Positions 50,099 to 62,611 of a stretch of DNA of 64,000 nt are shown one piece after another. The position numbers were made by a program, and so were the translations under genes. Position 1 is the first letter of the stretch. The number at the start of each line of letters is the position of its first letter. The stretch is from Quillaja saponaria. Lineage: Eukaryota; Streptophyta; Magnoliopsida; Fabales; Quillajaceae. The DNA lies in the NCBI GenBank assembly GCA_029379385.1, contig CM055611.1, positions 7,068,001 through 7,132,000 on the forward strand, written 5' to 3'. The notes beneath the pieces are model-generated. The model saw nothing but the letters and a program-made list of their open reading frames with translations, did no database searches and was not told where the DNA came from.

Positions 50099-52437
50099 TT
50101 GTTATAACCCTTCACAACCTGATAACGTAAAGTTAAGCTTTAGATATAGTGTAAATTTTCATTATAAAAATAACAATCACATGCACAAATTAAATAAATA
50201 ATAATAAAATCAAATATTAAATAACCCTATATTTTAGGGTACGTTGTAAAATTTTTGGTGTATAAATTAGTTGCTGTAAAATAAACTAAATCGTGACCAA
50301 GCAAATTAAAGTGGTTAACATATATGTAAGTATACAAATCAAGCTTAAATATACACCATACATTCTAACTTTTTGACTATTAACCCTGTATTATATTCAA
50401 TTTTTATCATGTGTCGCTATTCCTTCATTTTGTCTTCTAGTTGGCAAATTCTTGGAACTTTTTTCCACCGCCACTATTCTTCCCTTATGCCCAGTTGAGA
50501 CCTCTTTCGTTTTTCCAAAATTTTTTCCTTACTTGGGCTTTATTTTCTTTCCTTAGCAGCTAAGAGTTTATCTCTTCAAATTGTGTTTCTCCTCTTTCTT
50601 GCTCAGCCGTGAACCATCTTGAATCAATTCCAATTTTTTTACCTTTCTCTTGTTTCCTCTTGTTTGTCTCCCATGTATCTTGAAACTTTACACTTGCTAG
50701 ACCGAAAGGCTATCTCCTTTTTGGCTTGCCTTTGAAGTTTAGAACTCAGTTTTATTTTATGCCACTTTTGCTGCCTTATTTTGGAAACAAACTTATGTTA
50801 ACGGTATAGGTACAACAACCTCCCCTATTCTAGCCGTGAGGAGCTTCAATGTTGTAACCAAGAGATTTAGCCATGCTTGTTCAAGTTATTTCAGCTTTAG
50901 CCTGTGAGTAATCTTGTTTCAAGTATGGTTTTTGCTTCCTTTTCTTCTTGTGTTACACTTCAGCTCTTGTTTTGTCCAAGTCCTTTGCGTAGCATGAGTG
51001 ATGTTCCTTCTTTTATTCCCTGTTTGATCTTGAGTTTTCCGTTTGAACATAAACCTTGAAGTCCGATACTAACAACCAATAATTTGTGTAGTGTCTTGTT
51101 TTTGGTTCTTGTAAGGAATTGAGTGGGTTCAAGACTAATTTTAGGAGAAGTTTCTAAATAATAGAGATAGATAACTTCCTAAAGTTAATGTTTCAATTTT
51201 TATTAAATTTGGTTAAATATGAGTGAAAATTAACATATATCCAAGGGGGTTGTAAAAATGCCTAAAAAGAATAAATTTTAAATAATTAAATGTACTAGTA
51301 TACACATCTAAATAAAACATATAATACCTATCTAGAAAGATATACTTGTCTATTAATAAATTCAATAAACGGAAATTGGATTTCCTTTTTCCTAAAGAAA
51401 GTTATGTTCAATTAACTAAGGTAAGGTCAATGCTTGCCAAAATCCTATGTTTGGTAGAATTTGATGCAACTTCAAAGAATAAACTGTATTAATATATAAA
51501 TATAAAAATTACAAATGATATACCATTATAAAGCTACACGTATCTAGTATTTAATAATTTTTTTAAAACTGAGTTTGGATTTCTTAGAGGAAAATATGAC
51601 TATTAATGTGAACACTGGTTTAAACCCCAAGTTTGGACTAGTTTTAACATCTCTAACTCACTAGTGTTTTCTATCTTTTCTAATTGTTTCTTTCTACCCT
51701 ATGCATTGTCAAGACAACTAAAATGTCTCTTCATTATCAATCCTTACCACATAAAGTACAATTCATACTACTTGACATGTACTAAGTTTAATAGAAAACT
51801 TTCATAAAGAAACCTATATAAGTTGATGTATAAGCTTAGTAATTAAAAAATGGTATTGTTATGTTGACTACAAATTTTGTTAGGTGCACTACAAATGCAC
51901 TAGAAGACAAAAACAAAATCACTATATCTTTTTATTTGTAGTCTACCTAACAACATTAGGTAGTGCACATAGCACCACCCTTAAAAAATTATAATCATAA
52001 AGTTTATGAACTAAGTATTATTTGGAACTATGAATTTCAGTTCCGGATCCTAATGTGGACCTAATAAGACGCGTGAACGCAAGTGTAAATGATGAATGAA
52101 ATTAGTTAAAGGTGAGTAGTTAATCATTACCCTTTGGTTATAGATTAGTGTGTTTGATTATTTGATATATGTATGTATATATATGTTACGTAGAGGTGAA
52201 TAAGAATGGTATTGCTATGATTGAGTTACTGTGAATTATGTTTGATGTTTGAAATGGTTAGTGGTTGATAAGGGCCAACGAAGTAAAATGTTTTCTAAAA
52301 TGATTTTATTTCCGAAGCTGAAATATAGGTGCACCTATGATATTTTGATTTGATATTCTAAAATAAGATACTTTGATTCTGACAATTATTTTGAAGAATT
52401 GAGTGCTCAGTCCTGGTGGGATGGATTGTGTAAGGAG
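50099..52437 (+). mobile_element. Truncated plus-strand LTR inside E2's 5' LTR
   Basis: It begins TGTTATAACCC at ~50,099 and matches long-class LTRs up to 'gtgggatggattgtgtaagg', where it breaks and minus-orientation LTR resumes at ~52,438. It forms a large imperfect inverted repeat with 52,438-55,293. It carries the 130-bp MITE at 51,851. Confidence 0.8.
51851..51980. mobile_element. 130-bp MITE with 8-bp target duplication (hAT-like)
   Basis: Flanked by exact copies of TTAAAAAA (51,843-51,850 and 51,981-51,988). The ends are imperfect inverted repeats: left TGGTATTGTTATGTTGACTA, right in reverse complement GGGTGGTGCTATGTGCACTA. The paralogous LTR at ~43,463-43,480 ('aattaaaagatcataac') shows the empty site. 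The 8-bp duplication and small size fit a non-autonomous hAT element. Confidence 0.85.
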
Positions 52438-55400
52438 AATTAACCCTCACTGGTTTACAAATCATTGTTTGTCACTTCCTCTTACGCTCAAGTGTGTCAG
52501 TGATTCGACAATACTTTTCGAAATTGCAAATTAAATTTTTCACATATTACTTAGTTTATCAATTTTATAAGTTACAACATTTTAATTACAAAAATCTAGA
52601 GTTACTAAGTTTCCAAATATTTATTTAAAGTTTACTCCTTTTAGGCATTTTCACAACCCCCCTTGAATATATGTTTGTTTTCAACTTATATACTTAACTA
52701 AATTTAATAAAACTAATTGAAACTTTATCTTTAAAAGTTCACTATCTTTCTTATTTAGGAACTTCTCCTAAAAATAGTCTTAATCTCACTTAATTCCTCA
52801 CATGATCAAAAATAGGGCTTTGGTAAAATTCCTAGTTGCCAACCTCTAATTACGATGCTTATAGAATTCTCATACTTGAGAATTAAATAACAAACCTTTC
52901 CAATATAGCTTATCAAAATATTTGACATATTTCTCTTCAACACTCTACTCCTAATTCATCCATTAAGAGACCATAATATCAATTACTTCAAAACATGTAT
53001 AGTCAGGACCTTTAAAATCAATGCCACGACTTCCAATATCTTTAACATATATACAACATGGAATTAAGACCTGCACCACTCCATATTTATCCTTAAATAT
53101 GTTAGGATCATCTTTAATTTAGAGATTCTAAGCTAATTCTAACCATAATCCCTGATAAAGTCTCTCAGACTGAATGAAGCTCACTAAAAATCCTGCATGA
53201 ACCTAGCCATAGTTCAATAACTCTAATAATAAATATACTTAGAACCAGGTTATAAAATTTTCTAGAAATCATCTCAAGACCCTAAGCTAGACTTTCTCTT
53301 TAGAACTTTTAATTTAATTCAGACCCAAAGACACCTGAATTACAAGATTTCTCTAATCCACGAAATCTAGCCCTGCATCTCTTAAAAACCTCTAAACTCT
53401 AATTTTCCAACACTTTACCCACAACTAGCCCTCCTTTGTTCATACCCATTATTCACTTTCATCAAATCCGCAATTCACCACATTAATAAACCATTCTTTG
53501 TTCTTGTTTTGGAATTTTTTTTATTTAAATTCCAAAATAATCAATACAATTCAATTAATCGTTATAATTCTCTTGTTCCCATTACTAAATTTAACATTAG
53601 TCAATTATTTGATTTTCATTTAAAACATGAATTACATAGTCTTGATATGAACATGACCAATCCAATTCTAAAATCCCTTTCATTCATATCATATTCCACC
53701 TTCAAGTCATAAATATCATTAGTCTAACTACTAATCTTACCTTCTTAATTAAATCAAAAGAAATTCCTAACATCAACTTAATTTCAATTAAGTGTTTACC
53801 ATAAACTTGAATTCTACAACTTCAACACTCATATTCTTGATTTCAAAGAATCCTAATTCAATTTCATTTAACCCTTTTTAAGTACAACATCAATCTCTTG
53901 AATTCCAATTTTATAGTTAACAATAGCCTAATTAAATTCCATCTTTTTAATTAACCATATAACTAATGAAACATGTTTAAGCCCACTTCTATGCATATAT
54001 TAACATTTAGTTTCTCCTAAGCATTTTGTCAAATACCTAATATGCATATTTTTATGCTAATCCATGTATATGTATTTATATCCCAAAGAATCATCACAAA
54101 TTCATCAACCTTACCCATATTTCAACTATGGATTTCAACTTAAACTAGCTATCTAACATTAATCAAGAACTTGAATTGTCCTTTACACTCCTAACTTACT
54201 AATTCTCCACACACCTCTTCAAGCATTAAGGAGTTCATCAAGAATGAGTAAGTAAACAAGGAAGCTTTAGGAACAAAGTGGCTAGAAAATACTTCTTAGT
54301 AACCTATCAAGCTGCTGCCAAGAGGTGCACTTATCACTAGTTGAGGATGGCCAACGGAAGGAAGGGTTTAGTGGCCAATTTACCCAACCAAGCTTGACTG
54401 CCATTTTCTTAAACAGGGCTATATTGGACACCTTCTAGGCTGCTACATTGGTGATTAAGAGGCTGCTCCAGCCCCTAAAACTTTAATCCCCAATTGTTTC
54501 TTACACTTGGAAAGAGGTGGAGAAGCTGCTACTCAATGGATGAGAAGAGGCAGCAAGATTTAGCTGCTGAAAAGCTTGAAACAGAGTTGTTATCCTTTAG
54601 CTGAAACTCATAGATCGAACCATAAAACAACCAAAGCAAAACAAGAGCAAGGAAAGAGGAGAAAGAAGGCTATAATCCAGCATATACCTTAGTTACATGA
54701 TGGATGATCCACGGCAGCAATCAAAAAGCTATGGAAGGAAAGGAGAAAGACTAGAAAAATCTAGATACAAGGGAGGACTTTGTTAGGCCAAAGGAGGAAA
54801 AGAGAAAGAAAAATATACAAGAAGGAAAAGGAAAGGCAGTGGAAGTAGGGGAAAAGGAGGAAGGAGGAAATATAGAAACAAAAAATTCTATGGTCAAAAG
54901 TCAAAAAGTGTAAGTGTGTGGCATACATTAAATCTTGTTTCATATATATATATAGCTTCTAATTTGTACTTTAAATTACACACTTGTTACTCACGTCAAT
55001 GAAATTACACATGAAAATTTCAAGTTCAAAGTTAATCAATAGGTAGTAGTATTTAATTTACATGTATATATTCTTGTATTTATTTCACTTTATGAAAATT
55101 ATTATTTACTTATTCACCAAAAAATTTCATACAACATCCTAACTCGTACATTAACTATCAGGTTATAATAGTACATATATATTCAAATGTCTATTTATCT
55201 TAATTTTACTTTGTGTAAGATTTTATTCTCCTAGTTACTACAGTTTATATACAAATATTCTAAGACATACGTTCAATTATTAGGGTTATGACAGAATTAA
55301 CTTAGGACCTCTGAATTAAAAAATTTCCTAACAATTATAACGAATAAATCTGGAGCTTTGTAAATTTTAATTTCATGTTATGTGTATTCTGGAGAAGTTG

Positions 55401-56940
55401 GAATTCATTGTTAGAATTTTCGTGTCCTGATTGTACCTATTTTGTTGTAACTGATTTTGGAGAGTCTTAAAGGATGATTTAGGAGTGGGGTACTGAAGAT
55501 GAATTGTTCATAATATCTTGATAAACTATACGAGAAAGTTTCATAATTTAATTCTCATTTATGAGAGTTTTATAAGCATTGGAATTTGGTTTGGAAAACC
55601 AAAAATTGTGTGTGCTCTGTTTATGTTCATGTCGGGATTTGAGTGGGTTTAATGCTGATTTTGGGATAAAATTTCTTAATAGGAAACATAAATAACTTCA
55701 TGTAGATAATGTTTGGACTTGTTTTTGTTGAATTTAGTTAAGTATGTAAGTTGAAATTAAACATATCTCCAAGGTGATTATGAAAATGTCTAAGAGGGTT
55801 AACTTTAAATAAATGCCTGAATCTTAGTAACTATAGATTTTTGTAAGTAAAAGGTTATAACCTATAAAATTGACAAACTACGTAATACTTGAAAATTTTA
55901 ATTGCAGCTTTGGCACAAGTTGTAGAGCTAGCAACGTGTGTGACCACAAAAAGAAGTGACGAGCAAGATTAGTAAACTAGTGAGTGGATAAATGCTACCT
56001 TTTGGTTGCTAGATTAATATGTGTATTTGTTATGTATATTTGAATAGATACGTTTATATGGAAGTATAAGCATGTGTAGTGTTTGATTGAGTTATTTGAA
56101 TTGTACTTATGAATTTGTTTGTGTTTGATAAGGGCCAATTAAAGTGTTTTTTTTTTTTTTTTTTCCAAAATGATTTTTACTTCTGAAATAGAATCCAAGT
56201 GTACCTAAGATATTTTGATTTGAATTATTTGACATTGATTAAAAATATTCAAGTATCTATGAAGATTTCATTAATTTTTGTATATATATATATAAGTGTG
56301 TGTGTGTTTAGATTCTATGTTTTGTGTTGGGGAACAAAAACTATCTAGATGGGAGAATATGTGTATGGTATGCGGGTGCTGAGTTACTCTATTGGCCCTT
56401 TACTCTATTCTTTGGGTACGTTTTTTTCACTCACCTGAGTTTGTGGGACTCACCACTCTTTTGTTAATATTTTTCTTAGTAACAGGTTCTTAAAGGACAT
56501 CAATCATTAATATTTGGCTTGTTGATTGTATGGTGGCAAGATATGCATTTAAGATCACGGACTTGACGCCAAAGGATGAGAGTTTGCAGTCACTTTAAGG
56601 TTAGGTGTTTGATTTTGTATTATGTTATAGTTCAATTCATTAGTTGCTATGGTATAAAGTGGAACGAAGCTCCTTTTGGTATATTATTGTTATTGGTAGC
56701 TGGTTGAGTGTAACCAGATGTTCTGTGTTTGTATTTTGGACATATTTTAGTTTACAGGGAACCACTGTCAAAATTTTAAGTCACTAAATAAACAATTGTA
56801 AATAACTTGTATTTTCTAAACTGTACTTTTATTCTTTGGTTGGTCAAGGGTCATATTTGTTACTTTGTCTTGATGTCAAGGTTATGAAGGTTTGGTTACC
56901 TTTTCATCCAGCTAGTCATGCCTCCGTATTGGGTAAGACA

Positions 56941-58570
56941 ATATAGATGACAAATTGAAACGAACTTTGTCTTCTATTCTTTTACAAGATATTGATTCTA
57001 AAAAAATAAGATTTAACAATTAAAAAAGAAATTTTGTCGATAGTTTTATGCATTACTAAATTTGAATCATATTTGTTAAATCAAAATTTCTTGGCTAGAG
57101 TTAATTGCAGGTCTGCTAAAGTTATTCTTTACAAAATGTTAAAAACATAACCTCAAAGCAGATATTTTTCTTGATGGTAGTGAATATTATCTATTTTTTA
57201 TTTTAATACTAAAGGATAATTAATTCTTTTCCAAATTTTCTACTGAAAATTTTTGCAGAAAATGCAAAAAATTCAAGGTAGTTCAATTCTCAAGGAATGG
57301 CTAGGAATCCTATTATAAGATCCTTTCCATCATCCTCTCAAAATCCTCCTTCAGATGATGAGCCAAAATCTTATTTTGACTTCAAATATGATAGGGCTAT
57401 TCTTCCTTAACTCCATTGGAATTGGCACATAATTTCTCTGTTAATGACGATCTCCATCCACAATTTGTGGTAAAATTTTAATTGCTTCTGTCTTAATATG
57501 TAATTGAAACTAATTCTATTATTTTCAAACCTGTTGAAAAGAAAGTTTATGGTTAGATAGAATGGGTCTGCTCAAAAATTATAATTTAAAAGGTTATTTC
57601 TCCATATCAATGGAGACCGAGTATTCATACTTTGAGGTAATTTGTGAAATTCACAAAATATCTTGCCTATTATTATAATTTTAATTATATCCAAGATTGG
57701 GAAAATGTTCTTATTTATGAAAATTTAGCTAAAAAGCACACTTGGTTTATTCAATTTCAATTATCAGAAGAAATCTTTTTTTTCACATTAGATCAAATTT
57801 TGATTTTTCTCAAAAAGAATAATAAAAAAATTCATGCCCCTTTTTATAAATGTAAAATTTGCTAATTTTCTTAAACCTAATAAATCATTAAATGATTTTG
57901 TTAGGATATTTTTTCGTGACTTGTTCATAGAATTTGAATTCGTTGGTGGGATAAGGGTAAAAATGTGCTATTCTCCCAAACTGGAGTCTTTACGACTAAA
58001 GGAATTAACTCCATTTATAATTTAGTCCCTTTGGTAAAATTGGTGTCTGATAATCTTTTTGACATGTTTAAAGATCTTTTAACCTCTATACTATAAGAGA
58101 AGGTTAAGCACCAACTGTCTAACGCTATTAAAGATAAACATGGTTCTGAGAATAGTAAAAATGATATGTATACTACATCATAATTTGAAAATTCTTAAGA
58201 AAAATTTTCTCGATGACTAGACCTTAGATTTTTCGTCTCATTTGGGGAATGAAGATTGCATAAATTCTATCATAAATCTTATCTAGATTGCAGAAATATT
58301 ATCGGATAAGGAATTTTATCTTTTGCATTATTATTTTCTTTTTAAGTTTGTTTAATGTATCTATCTTAAATAAATTGGCACATAAGCTCTTTATGTAGAT
58401 TATTATGATAATCTTCATAAGATATTTGCTAGTACCTAAACTTCTATACTTAATACCATATCTTATTCTATTACCAAGGGTGTCTTGCCCATTGATTCTT
58501 TTTAAAAAGGATTTATATGTGTTATTTCATACTTCATCCTAATGAAATGGAAATTTATGAAAATATTGAT
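56941..58570 (+). pseudogene. Endogenous pararetrovirus-like polyprotein relic, right part
   Basis: Coding similarity of the type seen at 38,390-40,258 continues directly after the second ATATA, which indicates one locus split by the solo LTR. Visible blocks include a Ser/Pro-rich stretch near 57,325-57,360 and a 73-codon open frame at 57,644-57,865 containing ENLAKKHTW, typical of a protein shared among plant pararetrovirus-like repeats. The remainder is shattered by stops and frameshifts. It fades at ~58,570 just before the hAT element. No reverse-transcriptase motif was recognised, so replication functions are absent here. Its family placement is from memory of the motif set and is moderately certain. 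Confidence 0.55.
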
Positions 58571-58924
58571 TAGGCCAAAAACAAATATATGATTCTACTT
58601 ATGATTGCACATATATTGGTTTTTACCAAAAATCAAACCGATCGAAATCAAATTTTCGGTTCGGTGTTGGTTTCTTGCAAGCCTTGATTGTTTATTGGTG
58701 TTTTCATATCAGAAACTGAAATTTCGGTGTTGGTTTCATATCTTTTTCAATTTTACCAAAACCAAAACCGAATTAAGTCTTTTATTTTTAAATTTGAAAG
58801 CCTAGTCCAGTATCCCTTGTCATTTCTAATTCTACTTTGGCCCATTTGATTCTTTAAGCCCAGTTTTACCCAATTTTGAGTTTACCCCAAATCAGAAGAT
58901 CGATTCCTTGCCCACTTTCTCTTA

Positions 58925-59900
58925 AGGGTGATTTTGGTTGGTTTCAGTTGATTTTTAAGGGTTTTACTAACTGAATCGAGCCTCTCAGTTTATGAATAAA
59001 TACTGAATTTTCAAGTTCAACGAAATAATATTAAATAGAAATACATGTCCAAAGTCCAACCAAATAAATATTAAATAGAAATACAGGTCCAAAGTCCAAC
59101 CAAATTCAAACAATTAAACTATCTAATGTCCACAATCTATTGTCCAAATTACAAAAACATAGAGTAACCATTAACAAAGAAGACATAGACAATAGGCTAG
59201 AGCATATTGCTTGAGTTTCAAGGTAGAACTCAAAAATGTTGCTTGCTTGCCTACAATCTTGCAGAAAATAAAATATACTCAATAAACTTGAATGGCATAA
59301 GTTATAAGAAATATGTTGTCTTAAGAACATTAAGGAACTTGATTAATGAAGTAAAATCCAATACTTTAACCCAAAGGAAAACTGCAAAATGCATCATGAC
59401 AAGAGTTTTTGCTTATATCTATCTTAACCAAAGCATGACTAGTCCATAAGCATTGGAAAGATGTGACAGGTGAAAAATGACCACATTTAGGTATAAACTA
59501 GGAGCTCCCTCCTTATAAAATAGGAAGACTTTTCGGTATGAATTAAGAAATAAATTCAAGAGCAACCTTAACACTAACCATGTGAGTTAAAGGTTCTCTC
59601 CAATATAGTACTAACAAAATGTTATTATTGTGTTTCCACCATGTAAAGAAGGTCAATCAAAAATCATTCATTGAATTGCAAGCTATATACAACATTGGCA
59701 ATTACCTTATCTACCAAATAGGAAGATAGGAATGTAGAAACTACAAATTAACTACAAATTGCAACACTCCATCATATGGTTAAGAATGATGTAAAAATCA
59801 ACTTGTACCTTGATTTTCTATAATATAAAGGAAGTATAATTAGGAGCTAAAAGGCTAACATAACTTTCTAAAGACAGCTATAACATTCTAGAAGCTTTCT
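58925..59900 (-). repeat. Left inverted arm of the hAT element
   Basis: A reverse-complement partner of 61,215-62,590, including the block 'tccaaagtccaaccaaat', which is present twice here in tandem (59,049 and 59,090). Its open frames are chance by-products. Transcription through both arms would give a long hairpin RNA. Confidence 0.85.
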
Positions 59901-60205
59901 CCCTAAGTAGTCTCACACAACTGAAATTCTAAATTCCTTAGCAAGGCTAATAGAAACCAGCAGTTCCAATCATTACACTGACACAAAGCCCAGCAACACA
60001 TAATTGGAATGCAAATCCTAGCAACATTATAAAAAAGTTCTAAACAGTAAACTTTGCATGGAAGAAGAAGAAGTGAGGAATAGGAAATGGTTTAAGCCAA
60101 GGAAAAATGAATGTGAAGGTGATAAAGAAGAAGGAGAAAAAGATAAAAATATGAAAGAAGAAGAGGGAAAAAAAATCAAAGGGTAAGGAAGGATCGCCTA
60201 ATTCT

Positions 60206-61078
60206 AAGGATTGGGATAGTGCTTTAACTTTTGTCAGATTTCTCGAAGTATTTCATGATATTACTTTGATTTTTTCAAGAACCTTGCATGTAACATCAAA
60301 TGTATGTTACATAAAATTGGGACAATGGAAATACAATTGACTAAGTTGTGTGAGGTGAAAAATGATATATCTTACAAAGGATGGCAAAATGCATTAAGCT
60401 AAAATTTGATAATTAGTGGGGCAATATTGAGAAAATTAACCTTTTGATGTTCATTTCGGTTGTACTTGATTCTCGCTATAAGCTTGGATATCTAAGATAT
60501 ATCTTTGACACTGCTTATCCTTTCGATGTTGCAATGGACATGGAGTATTGAGTTAAGGAGTAGTTGATGAGATTGTATGATGCTTATAGTTCTGAGGTTT
60601 GGGTTCCTCCAAATGATGAGTCTAAACTTAGTGAACATGGTGAATCCAGTACTTCACTTGATGAAAGTGAAGGTGCAAATCTTTATGAAGATGTTGTGGG
60701 TGCATAAAGGAGCTAAGCCAACAAGAGGTGTAGGATTGATTCAATAGTTAAAATCACAGATGAAGCTATACTTGGATGAGGATGTTATACTTTAGAAATC
60801 AGGTTTTGATATTCTTTTATAATGGAAGGCTATTTCAAGAAAATTTAAGGTTTAATCAAATGGTTGCTCATGATATATTAGCAATTCTATTTTCCACTTC
60901 TCTTCTAAATATGTCTTTAGCACCCAGGGCCATGTTCTAAATGATTTTCAAAGTTCATTGCATTAGGAGACTACTGAAAGACTTATATGCTTGCAAAATT
61001 GGCTATGCCCTACCACTCATACCATTGAAAGTAAAAAAGAAATTAGAAGAACTCATACATTCAAAGGAGAATGAAGGT
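60206..61078 (+). pseudogene. hAT-family transposase relic (C-terminal half)
   Basis: Plant zinc-finger-BED/RICESLEEPER type transposase, central and C-terminal parts. The sequence reads KDWDSALTFVRFLEVFHD (60,206 on) and FSRTLHVTSN, then after stops WGNIEKINLLMF, SVVLDSRYKLGYLRYIFDTA and YPFDVAMDMEY. These match the RNase H-like core border region. The C-terminal hAT dimerisation block follows in broken frames: LDED (~60,775), FDILL, and LICLQNWL (~60,978). The N-terminal zinc finger and first catalytic residues are not seen. Stops and frame changes make it inactive. Confidence 0.87.
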
Positions 61079-61214
61079 ATTCAAATTTTTAGTTTAGTAA
61101 TTTTCTTTTAGTTTGAATACTCATTAGTGTAATTGACTTATTGTATTTGTTTTTTTCCTTGTAACAGAGTCTTTAACTTCCACAAACAAGCATAAGTCTC
61201 CTATAATAAGAATA

Positions 61215-62590
61215 CTTAGGATTGATGTTAGCCTGTTAGGCTCCTAATTTTACTTCCTTTATATTATAGAAAATCAATGTACAAGTTAATTTTTACATCT
61301 TTCTTAACCTTAGAACGAAATGTTGCAGTTTGTAATTAGTTTGTAGTTTCTACATTCTTGTTTTCTTATTTGGCAGATAAGGTAATTGCCAATGTTGTAT
61401 ATAGCTTGCAATTCAAAGAATGAATTTTCGTTGACTTGATTTACATGGTGGAAACAAAATAATAACATTTTGTTAATACTATATTTGAGAGAACCTTTAA
61501 CCCACATGGTTAGGGTAGAGTTTGCTCTTGCATTTATTTGTTAATTCACACCAAAAAGTCTTCCTTTTTTTATAAGGAGGAAGCTTCTGGTTTATGCCTA
61601 AATGTGGTCTTTTCTTCACCTGTCACATCTTCCGAATACTCATGCACTAGTCATGGTTTAGTTAAGATAGATATATACATAAACTTTTGTCATGATGCAT
61701 TTTACAATTTTCCTTTGAGTTAAAGCATTGGATTTGGCATCATTAATCAAGTTCCTTAATGTTCTTAAGAGAAAGTATTTCTTTTAACTTATGCCATTCA
61801 AGTTCATTGAGCATATTTTATTTTCTGCACGATTATAGGTAGGAAGGCAACATTTTGAGTTCTACCTTGAAACTCTAGCAGCATGCTTCTAGCCTACTGT
61901 CTATGTCTTTAATGTTAATGGTTGCTTTCTGTTTTTGTAATTTGGACAATGGATTATGGCCATTAGATGGTTTAATTGTTTGAAATTGATTGGAATTTGG
62001 ACTTGTATTTCTATTTAATATTTATTGGGTTGGACTTTGGACATATATTTCTATTTAATATTTATTTGGTTAAACTTGGGACATGTATTTTTTTATTTAT
62101 TTTATTTTATTTGGTTGGATTTAGTTAGAATCAGTGCAGGATTGTTAATTATATTTGTTACAAAGCATCGCAGGCTTTAGGTTTAATATATTTGTTACTG
62201 TTAGAATGCAAGTTAGGTCAATTTTAGGTCTATAATTATCAAAATATTGTGGGCCTTTGTTATGGATTTATAATTACCAAAAAATTGTGGCCCTTATTTT
62301 TTAGGCCAAAATACATTTATAGTTTACATTTTCTTAATAAAGAATGAAGAAAATCTTTTTGGGTTGTATTTTAGGCCAAATTGAGTGTTAAATAGCCCAA
62401 AGGTCCACCAGAGAAACGGTATAAAATCGAACCGGACTGATCCACTATGGTTGGTTCAATTTCGATTATCTTCCTTACCAAAAACTGAAAAAATTGAAAA
62501 TTTAGTATTTAGCCACAACCAAGAGGCTCTATTTGGTTAGTAAAACACTTAAAAATTGACTGAAACCAACTGAAATCACCCTTAATTCTA
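61215..62590 (+). repeat. Right inverted arm of the hAT element
   Basis: It follows the transposase C-terminus and so is probably the genuine 3' non-coding part, while the left arm would be an inverted copy. It includes 'cctgtcacatcttcc', the complement of 'gaaagatgtgacagg' at 59,456, as well as the 'attggacttgtatttctatt' text repeated in tandem at 61,998, 62,043 and 62,083. Confidence 0.85.
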
Positions 62591-62611
62591 CGTCATCATG
62601 TTCAAGATAAT

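Larger units (their letters stand above)
45501..55293 (-). mobile_element. E2: minus-strand LTR retroelement with a tiny non-coding interior
   Basis: Flanked by GAATT duplications (45,496-45,500 and 55,294-55,298). Left (3') LTR 45,501-48,781; PPT read on the minus strand 48,782-48,794 (reverse complement of 'tctcctccctctt'); interior only to 49,535; PBS complement 49,521-49,533; right (5') LTR 49,536-55,293. The interior is ~750 bases and has no gag or pol, so it depended on another element such as E1 for movement. Its leader is that of E1. Both LTRs were later disrupted: the left by 45,960-47,995, the right by a truncated plus-strand LTR at 50,099-52,437. Confidence 0.9.
49536..55293 (-). 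repeat. 5' LTR of E2 (right in the window), disrupted
   Basis: LTR sequence of long class at 49,536-50,098 and 52,438-55,293, starting TGTGACACCCC and ending 'agggttatgaca'. Between the parts sits a plus-strand LTR lacking its own 3' end. About 500 bases of the E2 LTR are missing at the junction, so one deletion probably removed both. The double end motif is present here too (~55,157 and 55,293). Confidence 0.8.
40259..56940 (+). mobile_element. Solo LTR, plus orientation, itself split by two insertions
   Basis: The family LTR of ~3.3 kb in three pieces: 40,259-41,123, 44,682-45,500 and 55,299-56,940. It starts as a decayed 'tataatattcaatatttta' and ends 'tgggtaagaca', flanked by ATATA (40,254-40,258 and 56,941-56,945). 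The pieces join cleanly when the ATTCA- and GAATT-flanked insertions are removed. It ends with the blocks 'ggaacactgtcaaaatttt'-like, 'gaaggtttggttacc' and 'gctagtcatgcctcc', as in other copies. It interrupts the pararetrovirus-like relic. Confidence 0.85.
58600..62590 (+). mobile_element. Decayed hAT transposon with long inverted arms
   Basis: A transposase remnant (60,206-61,078) lies between two inverted arms, ~58,925-59,900 and ~61,215-62,590. Matching landmarks are 'aagggtgattttggttggtt' (58,925) against its complement at ~62,585, and 'aattaccttatctaccaaat' (59,700) against ~61,375. The right arm has ~380 bases missing from the left. Outer text with 'caaaccgaaa' and 'ttcggttcggt' fits hAT ends. 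No 8-bp target duplication could be fixed. Confidence 0.75.

Noticed and set aside
58605..58805. 66-codon frame at the left of the hAT element
   Set aside because: The sequence is hAT-end-like non-coding text rich in 'ttcggtttggt' motifs, so the frame is incidental.
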